Assembly (NCBI RefSeq): GCF_006542625.1
Contig: NC_044392.1
Span: 91,391,334-91,455,333 of the forward strand
Length of the DNA stretch: 64,000 bases
Direction: 5' to 3'
DNA from: Nomascus leucogenys
Lineage: Eukaryota > Chordata > Mammalia > Primates > Hylobatidae
Below the pieces are notes generated by a model. That model was not told where the DNA came from. It did no database searches and worked only from the letters and a program-made list of their open reading frames with translations. Positions 47,713 to 58,431 of this stretch are shown piece by piece. The translations under genes and the position numbers were made by a program. Numbering within the stretch: position 1 is the first letter of the stretch; each line of letters opens with the position of its first letter.

Positions 47713-48100
47713 GCTGATGATGCAGGTGGGCAGGCAAGCCTTGAAATTGGGCCTTAGCTCAGGAAGGTTCTTGGTTTTTCCCAGGAAAGCATTCTGGGGT
47801 GAGCCAACAGTATTAAACAGCAATATTGTATTGAACTGGAGCTGCTCCTTGTAGAGCAAGGTGGACTTGTTGGCAGTGCACCCAGAGTTGGCAGTGCACC
47901 CAGAGTCAGCAGTGTATGGGCTGTATTTATACCCACTTATATCTACTTTTAATTACATGCAAATTAGGGGGTAGGTTATTCAGAAATTTCTAGCAGTGAA
48001 AGTAACTAGAGGTTGCCTTAGGTGTTACCTATTGGTTCCTGCCAATTTCTTCACTTCATCCTGTCAACCAGGAAATACATCCTGCTGGCCTACTATCTCG
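47713..48100 (-). mobile_element. 3' LTR of a minus-strand class I provirus
   Basis: Pairs with 53218-53714. Shared blocks include 'gcaggcaagcc' at one end, 'tttatacccacttatatcta' and 'cttttaattacatgcaaatt' in the middle and 'ctggcct' at the other end. This copy lacks about 130 bp present in the partner between 'cagaaatttct' and 'agaggttgcc', and has its own 18-bp tandem duplication (47870-47905). A purine tract on the minus strand next to the LTR (+ strand 'ttccccctcaaag' at 48101-48113) fits the polypurine tract used for plus-strand priming, and gives the orientation. Confidence 0.85.
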
Positions 48101-48882
48101 TTCCCCCTCAAAGATTAGACATTCCTCCTTAATCTTAAGGGAGCTGCAGAAGGGAGGATGTTTTTCTGCTGATTTTATGGGGATAGGCCCTGCCTAGCAT
48201 TGGAGAAGTAAAAATCCCTGGATACTGCATCTAAGGGGCTTATTGGCCGAATAAGAGCATGTTTTCATTTTCTATGTCAGAAGATGGGACGGATCAGAAC
48301 CCTTATACCACCACTGTTTTACATGGAATTGTTGTAGTCTAGAAGACACAAAGGTTACAAGGAGGTTAAACAAGCAAGGGACAAAATTATTAGTAACAAG
48401 ATAGCTATCAAAGGTCCTAGGAAGGGTGAAAACCAGGTGAGACTAGAGAGGGTACTTTTGACAGTGAACCAGATATAGTTGGAGTCAGTGTCCTGGTTAT
48501 ATCTATGTAACTAAGTGGAATTGATCCTTGGCGGGGGGGTCCTTATTTCATAGTTTTTAATAGGACTAAGTCTCCTGGTTGAACAGGGGAGCTATTATTT
48601 TCCTTTGAGGGGAATGCTTCATTTTCATATTTTTCAAAGGTCTTTTTAACCTGGTCTAAGTTCTAAAGGGAGCATAGTAAGATATGTCTGTCCTCCTGTT
48701 TCTCAACATGGCTCAAATTACGTTTTTGGGCATCTTATAGCCAATTAAAATTTTAAGCCAGATGCGAATGGAGGTGGGCAGGCATTCATTAGTCCTTAAA
48801 ACACTTTTTAAGCAATATAGAAGCCAAAAAAGCCAAAAACCAAAATACAAAAATAAGGTTACATATTAACAAAATCAAGTTA

Positions 48883-49166
48883 GGCCAGGCATGGTGGCTC
48901 ACATCTGTAATCCCAGCATTTTGGGAGGCCAAGGCAGGTTAATCACAAGGTCAGAAATTCAAGACCAGCCTGGTAAAGACGGTGAAACCCCATCTCTACT
49001 AAAAAAAGCCACAAAAATTAGCCAGGCATGGTGGCTGGCACCTGTAATCCCAGCTACTCAGGAGGCTGAGGCAGGAGAATTGCTTGAACCTGGGAGGTGG
49101 AGGTTTCAATTAGCTGAGATTGCACCACTGCACTCCAGCCTGGGCGACAGAGCAAGACCCCATCTC

Positions 49167-49197
<31 letters not shown>

Positions 49198-49199
49198 GT
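48883..49199 (+). mobile_element. AluS-type element inside the provirus
   Basis: Starts GGCCAGGCATGGTGGCTC and runs through both arms to an (AAAT)n tail at about 49168-49199. Sense orientation. Its presence inside the provirus dates the provirus as older than this Alu. Frames of 92 and 109 codons here are Alu-derived. Confidence 0.93.
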
Positions 49200-50479
49200 A
49201 AATCCATCCAAGTTATAATGGAGGAAATTGGTGCTTTTATAGGCCTCTAAGACAAAATATTTTAGCATCAGGCTATAACAACAGTTAGAAACAGAGAAGG
49301 AAAAATTACAGGAACTGACAAAAGCTGAAGAAAGAGTTATCTCAGGCTTTCCCAAAGGGAGAAAAAGCTGAAAGCAGTGAGACATAACAATGGTTGAACC
49401 CTCTGAGATATGAATGAAAAAAGTTTTTAAACAATACACATTGTAAAATTAAAAAGCAAATCAATATCTTAAGAAAACTCTGTTTTAATATAAAGACCAT
49501 TCTTTAGAAAGACTGTTATAAGCAATTCCGTGTTAATTACAGCTAGTTTAATCACACACAATTTTTTTTTCATAAATTCCTCTTCATGAACCTTATCATG
49601 ACATACACAGACCATCTATGACATGTTTGGCCTTTCTGACTTGTCTTATACTACCTTTCTCTTAAATACCAGTCATTTTATTCTAGGATAAGATTTACCA
49701 TACAAGATTTTCTCTGATTTAAAATTACTTTCTATATCCTATGTTACCAAAAATACATTTTTGTATCTATAACAGCATCTCTGTTTTCTACTGACTGGTT
49801 CCTTTATTTTTGTAACTAAAATGCCATGTATAGCCAATCACTATGTAAAGCCACTTTTCTGTTAGCAATTCTAAAGCCTGCAAACTTTAGCATCTCACCT
49901 AGGTAAGAACTTTAAAGTTAAATTTTAAAAGACACAATGTTACCAACAAACTAATAAGTTTAGACTAGTCCCATTTACCCAAAGATTACCAAGTTATGTG
50001 AACTTGAGAAGTATTTGGTCTTATCTGTTTAGTTTATCAGAACCATTTTTTTATAATTCAATTTGATAGCATGCTAGACACAACACACATCACAACACCT
50101 GTATATACACATAAGCAGAAACATATTAAACAAAGAAACCTATACAAGATGGCTGGATCCAAGTTATTTACAAAACTTTGTTTGCTTCAATAGGTATGTA
50201 ATACAGGGAGAGGCAGGGAAAGGGTGCCATCTAAGGAGGGGGTGAACCATGTTGCTCAAGGGGAGATGCTGAAGTTCCTGAGCCACCAGAGAACGCACCC
50301 AGCAATGGAGACACGGATGAAAAATGTTTGGGTAGCTGCTAGTTGATATTGCAGACTGTCTGTCAGGTCAAGGGTCCAGGGACCCCAGTAATTTTACTCA
50401 ACCAAGGCAGTTCATTGGGGTGAATAGAAGATGGTTAGCTCTAGTATTGACAGGGAGCCTTTTTCTTCTCTCACCAGGG

Positions 50480-51950
50480 ATTGTTAGGATAGTCTCATTG
50501 CCAATGCCCCTCATGATTATAGAAGGCACACTGATTCTCGCCCAGGGGCCAGCAAGCTGGGGACTCTTGTCTGGGCATCCCAGATGCCGATTGCATGACA
50601 CTTCCTCAGGACAGATAATCCTGAGGTAGCAAGGGGGTTAAAGCAGATGTTAATAATTGTACTTTTGGGGTTTTGTTTTCTCTGTTTTTTTATTTTTGTT
50701 TTTTCCATCTCTATTGTTGTAAGTCCAAAGGCCATGTTTAAGAGTTTGCTTATAGGGGTTTAGAGTCCCACTGCTGCTCTTTTTAGGTTCCTCCCAACGT
50801 CAGGGGCAGATTGAGTAATAAAATGCACAACCGGGAGAGTTTGCCCTTCCAGGGAGTCTGGGTCTGCATTAGTGTATTTCTTGAGTACCTCAACGAAACA
50901 GCTCTGAAACAGAGCAGGACTTTTGTCTTTCCCGAGTTACTTCTTTAATTTTGTCATGTTTAACTGGCTTAATGAAACATGTTTTAAAATATATTAAACA
51001 TGTTACCATGTGATTTCTGCATTCAAGATCTTGGGAACCATCCTGGTTATCTCATTAAGGGTCCAGATCAGGAACTTCTGATACAATAACTATGCATGGC
51101 CTTCATTACATGTGGCTGCTCCATCTGCATACTCACAGTCAGCACCCAGAATCCTCTGCTTCTCCTTCACTCACAGCAAGTGGATGACCATACATGCTAG
51201 TCATGCCAAGTTAAATTGAAGAACATGGTCAACTTAACAAACTCTTCTATTAACTTCCCTGGGTTATCTGAAAACTGGCCAAACTTCTCCCTGCACAAAG
51301 CCAAATCAGACACACAGAATGGCATAATATACTCTAAGTGTTCCCTTCTTCCTGCCAGCTACCTCCTGCAATGGACACAGGTTTCATTTTAGGGGATGAT
51401 AAGGGGCTCCACTCCTGGTAGTACTGGTTGGGCTTACTTCAATGGGCAGTAGGAGTTATAGGCTGGGGCTAGTTGTATAAGGGGGAGGGGTGCCATGCCT
51501 CATGACCTTGGGGTAGAATCCTGCATTAGAGAACTGGCAGGACCCCCTCAGAATTGAGGAAACTAAGGTGACAGTGGGGAGGGCCTATACCTTCTCGTGG
51601 GAACAGTTAGGATGAGATCCCTTAAACATGGCTTCTTGGTGCCCTTTATTTCATGAGCCATTAAAGAGACATAAGCCTGTACATAAGGGACCTCTCGCCA
51701 TTTTCCTTCTTTTTTACAGAATAAGTCCAATTGTGAAATAGTATTATGATGTCAGCAGCCATTTTAGGCCAAATTTCTTGGTCTGCCTATTTGTATTGGA
51801 CCCAAGCACTGTTGGAATAGAAAATGAGCTCCTCCTTCTTTAAGCCATATTTGAATTTGCTCCAGTTGCCTTAAAGCCACCTAGTGGCAAGCCCTCTGGA
51901 ATGTTCACCATTTCCCTATGTCTAGCAAGGATCTTTACCAGTCACAGAAG
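50480..51950 (-). pseudogene. Decayed gag relic of the class I provirus
   Basis: Gag is the structural polyprotein of a retrovirus (matrix, capsid, nucleocapsid). On the minus strand, translation around 51180-51340 gives a major-homology-like run with 'FGQFSDNP', 'LIEEF', 'LT' and 'FNLTWHD'. This fits the end of the gammaretroviral capsid N-terminal domain and its neighbour. Further on, at 50487-50533, comes a zinc-knuckle relic 'QCAFYNHEGHW'. In it only the first cysteine and the histidine of the C-x2-C-x4-H-x4-C motif survive; the other two positions read Y. An in-frame stop lies just after HWQ. Many stops and frameshifts occur, so no protein is made. The order capsid then nucleocapsid agrees with minus-strand orientation. 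Confidence 0.7.
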
Positions 51951-52257
51951 TTTTTCTAAGTCCAGTGAGAGAAAAAGCAATTAGGTTCTTGCTATTTTTC
52001 CGTTTTAGAGTTTTACCTCATGCAGAGGTGTAAGTATAGGTCTCAAAGCATTATGAAAGTGGGTTGTGAGATACAAGCAGGCAGTAGAGCACTGCACATG
52101 CTGGCAAGCGAAATACAACAAAAATATTTTTTTGCAAAGCAAGTATAAAAGGAAAAGTGAAAATAGAGTGACAGAACTTTAGGACAGAAAACAAAAAGGT
52201 AAGACAAGATTCTTCTAGAGTGGGTTTCTATCTTACCCACAGTCCTAGAAAGAATGC

Positions 52258-52450
52258 CACTGCCAAAAACCCCAGAGCATCCAGGAAGTAGCCAACAACA
52301 CCAAGTGCTAAAATCACCAGAGCCCCCAAGTATTCGCCAATGAGTGTCTCCACACCAAATGCCTAAAACCCTGGAGTATCCAGGGTCCAACCAATGTCAA
52401 AAACCTGAAGCATTCAGGGTCGGCCAGTAGTGAACCCCAAATGCCTGGCT
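52258..52450 (-). repeat. Degenerate leader repeats in the provirus
   Basis: At least four imperfect units share a core like 'aaaaccc(c/t)(a/g)gagcatccagg', at about 52265, 52310, 52366 and 52400, with unequal spacing of 35-54 bp. They lie between the 5' LTR and gag. On the minus strand they read GGGTTTT-rich. Confidence 0.65.
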
Positions 52451-53217
52451 AGGGCCACAGAACAACATGACTGGTGCTGCAGAGTCAACATGATGGGGAA
52501 ACTCCCACAAACAAGTATCCTGCCTTAAATAATTGCCCAAATACAGTTAGCAGGGAGCTAAAGCAAAAACCCTGCAAACAAAACATACATTTCAGAGCAG
52601 AAAACAAAATTGGGCCACGGAAAAATGATATGGTGTTAGTGGAGAATGGACTAAGAGAAGGAGTAACAAGGATGTCGTTGGTCAGGCGTGCTATGGGGGA
52701 CTGTGAATTGACTTATTTCCTGGCTCACCCGATGTCAAGTTGGGAAGAAGCAGAGGGAACACTCACCTGTTTGCAGGAGCCAGAATGGCCCTGATGAATC
52801 TACAGCTTGGGGCCTGGGCGAAGGTCTTCCCCATGTTCCCCCAGCTGAGGTGAGTTCGGCTACCACAGGGGACCAGCATGCGGTCTCGTGACCAACCAGC
52901 TGGAGCAGTGGATCTCACGTGAGGCAGTGCTGTGGCTGCTCACCCTTCTGCTCAGCTCCACTGCCTTTCAGGGAACATGATAGCTCTTAAAAGAGCCTTT
53001 GGCTAGTGTTACGACGCTGCAGCGTTAGCAGCTCCTTATTGTTGCAGCCACCATCTCTCACTGCCTAGTCCATTGCTGTCTCTCTATCTTTCCATCTCTC
53101 GCTGTCTAGCCAATCGCCATCTCACTGTCTCTTGTCATCTAGCTGATCGCTGTCTCGTCATCTTTGACATCTTCATCATCTTTGATGTCTTCATCTCTGT
53201 TATCTTCATCTCTGAGG

Positions 53218-53714
53218 TTGCCAGATAATGCAGGCAGGCAGGCAAGCCCTGAAATCGGGGCTTTGCATGGAGAGGTTCTTGACTTTGCCCAGGAAATAAT
53301 TCAAGGGCGAGCCAGTAGTGTTAGAAATCTTCTTTTGAACCACAGCTGCTCCTTCAGAGCAGAGCTAACGCCTAGATAGTGCTCCCAGAGTCAGGAGGGT
53401 ATGGGTTATTGGCAGCTTTATTTATACCCACTTATATCTACTTTTAATTACATGCAAATTAGGGGGTGGGTTATTCAGAAATTTCTGGAAAACAGGGGCA
53501 GTAACTTCGGGGTCATTGTCATGGAGAGGGGCAGCAACTTCGGGGTTGTTGCCAAGGTTATTTGCAAACAGTCATGGCACTGATGGGAGGGTCTTATGCT
53601 AATGAGCAGCGAGGGAACCCAGAGGTTGCCTTTGGCGCCACCTGCTGGTTCCTGCCAGTGTCTTACTTCATCCTATTGGGATTACGAAATAAGTCCCGCT
53701 GGCCTCCTTCCTCA
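53218..53714 (-). mobile_element. 5' LTR of the minus-strand class I provirus
   Basis: Fuller LTR copy, about 497 bp, with TG near the left edge (53218) and CTCA at the right edge. On the minus strand it has a 'gtataaataaagc' segment (TATA/AATAAA, near 53430). It contains a 33-bp tandem pair ('ggggcagtaacttcgggg' at 53495 and 'ggggcagcaacttcgggg' at 53528) that the 3' LTR lacks. The 93-codon frame at 53562-53843 starts here and is incidental. Confidence 0.85.
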
Positions 53715-55156
53715 TTAGGAGTTGAGTCTGATGTTGACAAATTTGAAATTCCTCATTGTGTAGGTGATACATCGAAAGTGCATGAGATTAGTAAAATAGA
53801 TGATGAAAACGGACAACACAAAGCTAATCAAAGTAAGTTATAGCTCCCGAGTACGTCAATGTGCCAGGAATTTTATATACTGCATTTTATTGAATCAGAG
53901 CCAACATCAATTGTAAGACATATCCTGATTTGTTAAAATGAGAAAGCAATCAACGGCTTGGAATCAAGGAGATATAATATGTTATCCTATAATATAATGA
54001 CCCTACCTGATTATTATTTCTGTTTTTCAAGTGAGAAAAATAAGGCTCAAAGTAAAAAAAAGTGACACATTCATGGACCCAGAAACTAGATTTGGGTGGT
54101 TCTGGAGTCTGTCCCTTCATGTGACTTATGTCGTCTGTCACTGTTTTCTGCACTGTCTGATTCTTTTGCCTGTTTGGGAGCTGCTGCTGCAAAAAGAAGC
54201 TTTTTCGAGATAATTCACTTTAAGGGAAGGTCAAAACATTGCAAATTCAAATTATTGTTGGTTTGAACTACTGAACTTTTAAACTATTTTTTAAATTAGT
54301 ATTATACACACAACCTACAATTAATTTGTTTATAGTTGCACAATGTCTCACTTTATAATTGCACAAGATCTCACCTTTTCTACTTTTGAGTTTGTCTCAG
54401 ACGTGCCCTTTCTTTAGTTAGAAGTGGTTAAATCCAGCTCTTTTCAAGAAGGTCACCCTGTCTTTCATGAACTAGCTGCTAACCCGTTATGACAATAAGA
54501 GAAGTATTGTATTTTGACAACCTGTTCCCTTCAGTATTTTTTATTTTTACAGTGAAGAGTTGTTAACATTTTAGTAAAGACATTTAGTTAAACAATTTTA
54601 TAAAACGAATAGGTTCACATGTTCTAATGCCTTTTAAATTTTTTTACGTTAAATCACCATAAATTTATAGCCCCCTAAAGATAATCCATCAGAGGAATTA
54701 AATCTGCCACACCCACTCACAATTCGCATTTTTATATCTCATCTCTGCATTCAAGTATCGTTATTTTTACATGTAACAGGAACTGTTTGTCTGGTTCTTC
54801 CTCATGTGGGCGGGACATTTTTCTGAAATCATGGCAATGACTTCTGTTCCAATTGTGAAAATCCTCTATAATTTAAATGATTAGGTTTTCAAATGGGATT
54901 TTTTTTTCTTTTTTTTCATCAAATTTAAAGTTTCTTGTGAAGAGACGTGATTTTGTGGAAATAAATTCCTGATGAATAATTGGCCCTTTTTCTAGGAGAT
55001 AAGATTTGTTTAGCATCCAGAGGAAAAATGCATCATTGATTTCTACTTTGTACAAATAAAGAATACAAGTTGTTTACTTTCTTATCAGAAAAGTCTCAAT
55101 AGCAACTTCTAGTTTTCTACAGGCTTTGAATGTCTGGAATTTTTTCTAATTTTATT

Positions 55157-55208
55157 CTCTCTTTTTGTTTCTCTCTCTCTTTCTCCCTTTCTCTCTCACT
55201 CTCTCTTT
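55157..55208. repeat. CT-rich microsatellite
   Basis: CT and CTTT units with few interruptions. Confidence 0.85.
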
Positions 55209-55464
55209 AGCCAGATGGAGTTTATAAACCCTGATGAAAGAAGAAATATTCTAGAAATACAGCAAATTTATTCTGGATATTTCCAATGATTTCTTTTTAA
55301 TCCTTTAGGGATGTAAAACTCCTTTATGCATATGCAACCCTTGAATGTTGTCAAAGCATTTGAACTTCCCTTGCTTCACTAATACTCTCACTTGCCTCAA
55401 AACACAGCCAGGATAAGCAATATTAGTTATCAGGATTGGCTTCATGGGCCTGCAGTTTGTACAG

Positions 55465-55612
55465 TTGAACAGGGTCCCATGTTTGGAAGGATCTACACAC
55501 TAACTCTCTGCTGTCATTATCTTTCCATACTTAATAACATTTAAACAAGAGCCCCCAGATTTTCACTTTGCACTGGACCCCACAAATTATGTCATTGGTC
55601 CTATTAATTATC
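55465..55612 (+). repeat. Possible unnamed dispersed repeat, copy A
   Basis: 'ctctctgctgtcattatct' then 'aacaagagcccccagatttt' and 'cactttgcactggacccca' followed by 'caaattatgtcattggtcct' is a phrase I recall from dispersed primate sequence. A related stretch lies at 61370-61480. Family unknown to me. Confidence 0.35.
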
Positions 55613-57229
55613 CCCATAAATATAAATGCTCTTCAACTTATCATAAATTTATCTAGACATGGACTCATTGTAGGTCAAGGAGAGTACTGGATACTTATCA
55701 CTTTCCTACCATTTTAAAGTTGAAAAATTGTAAATCAAACCTTCATAAGCCAGGAACCATGTGCAGATAGGAAGGTTTCTTTCTCTGCTCCACATCAGAG
55801 GGATAGCTAGCAAAAAGAAATCAGGAAAAGGACAGTTAGAAAAGTTAAATAGTTGCTATGTTTTGGTTTCATTCTTTAGCTTAAAAATATAAATTCACAA
55901 AACATTAGATATGTTCGTACTTGCTTACTATCTGGCTCCAAATATAAGCCATTTTTTCTCACTGAAAAATTCATATCCTAAAAAAGAATTGTCATATATT
56001 TGAGTTCTTACAGAGTCTGTCATATAAAGTGTGGTCTCAATTATTTGATTTTAAACATGAGCCTACGATAACCTCAATTTATAGATATCATATGACAGAA
56101 ATTTGTTTTAAAAAATGGAGGCAAAAATATTTGGTTATTCTTGGACAAATGATCTCAGAATTTTAAATGTTGGATCTTACTGTAGAAAATCCTTCTAAAG
56201 ATTACTCTTAAAGGATAAATGGTAGAATTTTACCTTGTGAAGACAATAAAAATATATCTTCAGAATAATTTTAAAAATTCTAGAATGATATGTGAACAAG
56301 TACTTGCAACTGGAGATAAAATTTGTACTGACAGTGTCATATATGAGTTCAAAATGAATTCAAACAACTTTGACAGAAGCTGTGCTATGGAAGATTGGAG
56401 AAGATGACTCTAAAGGGGACTCTGGTGATGGGGATGTCACAAGTGTTAGAGATCATGTGAAGAGTGATAAAAGTATTTCATAAAATTCATGTGTGGGAAA
56501 ATCTTATAAATTCACATGATTTTGTAAATTATTGAATGTAAATTGTATATCACTAAGTTAAATATTATAAATAGTCATTTGACTCTTTAATCTACTTGCT
56601 TCAAAGTTTATATATTCAAATTGTCTCCCTCATCCCTCAAACTCTTTCAACTGGGAAAATGAGCCTTGTATTCAGGTTTGCCTTATGTTTAAATGTATGT
56701 GATAGTAATCACAAACATTTCAAAATCACATATGAAAGTAACTCCTATTTGATGTTATTTGCTCTTTGTACAATGTAGATGGTTGATTAGCATAGCTAAT
56801 TGAAAGTTGAATATATTCAGGCATTCTCAGTTGCAAGGTTCTTTATAGCCACAGAGTGCCAAATTGAATTATTTTCATCTCTCTAGTCCAAACCCTAGGC
56901 TGTGAATCTCTCCGGGACAGCTCTGCTGAGATTTATTACATGTACACATCTGTATTCCCCCAAAAGTCTTTCATTGCTGCCTAAATGAAGAGAGAGAGTC
57001 TGATTGCCTGTCTACCTCCCTCTTATCCTTTACACCCATGGCCGAAGGCAATTGTGCTGGTGAGGATGAGGTTACAACTAGAAGCAACAACCCTGAGACT
57101 CTGCATCTCTCTTAGATGAAAGCAAGCAAACAAAAAACAAAGTCAAACCTACTTACTCCTGATAGATATTTCCTTTTTGTTACTCTTTTATGAAAGAACA
57201 TTTTTTTCCCTGAATTCTTCTATTCTCAT

Positions 57230-58075
57230 CTCTCACATCTTTCACTCCTTTTCCATTCCTGCTCTTATAATCTTGCAACAAAATGTTTTCACTCTGTGTA
57301 GATCTCCTTCCTCCAATTAGTCCATCTCTCGGTTTTTACCTGCCCCCTTCCCTCCCCCACATACACCATTCAACCCATCCTCAAGCCTGCTGCCTGTGTG
57401 CTCTTTCAAGTGCCCATCAATATCCCTTCAACTCTTGCTCACCCAATTTCTATGCCTTTTGATTCCCTATGAATAAAACAAAACTCTTAGTTCAGCATTT
57501 CGGACTAACCAAAGTCTGATCCCAATTCACTTTTCCAACTTTGGTTCTTACTACTAGCATAATAGCAGCCTGAACTCAACTAAGAAATACCTGTAGTGTT
57601 CTTTAATGTAATTGTTAATCATATTTACTTTGGTGTAGTTTATGTGTTATTGCGGATACTTTAAGTCTTGTCTAGAATGGATAGAGTGAAAAAGTAAAAA
57701 TAGCTGCATTTTGAAACATTATGTTTCTCAGCTCTCTGTTTTCATTCATGCTGTTCCCTCTGGAGTATTCTCCCATCCTGATATTTGCTATTGAAATTCT
57801 ATTCATCCCTTCCTGGCGGTCCAGTCCATGTTATTTCCCACATGATTAGTTTCCGAATCAATTCAGGCAGACTCTTTTCCTCTCTCCTGCCCTTGAACTC
57901 TGTAGACCCCTCATATGATGGCTCACATAGCCTTGTATTACAAGTAACTGAATTGCACCTACTAAATTATATACTGATTACACAAAAAACTTTCTATCTT
58001 TTAGTTTTAAAGAAAGTCTATCACAGAATCTTGCACAAAGCAGATACTCATAGACTCCTGTTGACTGAATGAGGA
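57230..58075 (+). mobile_element. L2 LINE, long decayed copy
   Basis: Collinear L2 words: 'aactctttcaactcttgctc'-like pyrimidine-rich DNA, 'gaataaaacaaaactcttag', then 'tcatgctgttccctctggag' near 57749, 'ttctattcatcccttcctgg' near 57798, 'tcacagaatcttgcacaaag' near 58021 and 'ctcctgttgactgaatgag' at the end. About 200 bp in the middle (57590-57730) are not recognisable. Confidence 0.65.
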
Positions 58076-58431
58076 AAAAAAGTTAAATTTTATGCCTCCA
58101 AGTTTTAGTTTACATTCTAGAGTTCTACTGAGGACTCCCTTCTTCTAGTAGGTATCCGTTAAAAAAATAATTTTGTAAGTTGGCTACCTTATGATGTTAG
58201 TATTAGGGACAGAATTCTAGCCAGTGACACATTCATTCTTGCTTACTTCCTAGTTGCGAAGTGGCAGGCAAGTCACATAAAGCTTGGGACATTCTTTCTA
58301 TAAGTAGGAATAATAAGTAATAACTGACATTTACCTACTGCATCCTTACTGTGTGCCAAGGACTACTCTCATACTTTATTTATCTTACTTCATTTAATCC
58401 TACCCAAATTCTAAAAGGTAGATACTGTTAT

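Larger units (their letters stand above)
48101..53217 (-). mobile_element. Internal region of a class I (gammaretrovirus-like) provirus
   Basis: About 5.1 kb between the two LTRs, minus-strand sense. From the 5' LTR it reads leader (CT/GA-rich on opposite strands, 53020-53210), degenerate leader repeats (52258-52450), gag relic (about 50480-51950), then roughly 2.3 kb in which I cannot recognise pol or env and which contains an Alu at 48883. A full provirus would be 7-9 kb, so most of pol and env has been deleted. Every frame is broken by stops or frameshifts. I could not identify the tRNA primer site. Confidence 0.75.
53715..57229. other. Mostly unique sequence
   Basis: No gene is seen. It contains a CT-rich microsatellite at 55157-55208 and a possible unnamed repeat at 55465-55612. 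The rest is AT-rich and featureless to me. Confidence 0.5.

Noticed and set aside
48891..49439. Frames of 92 and 109 codons on opposite strands
   Set aside because: They derive from the Alu at 48883-49199 and its flank.
53164..53379. Serine-rich frame ('SSSSLMSSSLLSSSL') as a secreted peptide
   Set aside because: It is the CT/TCATC-rich proviral leader next to the 5' LTR, not a gene.
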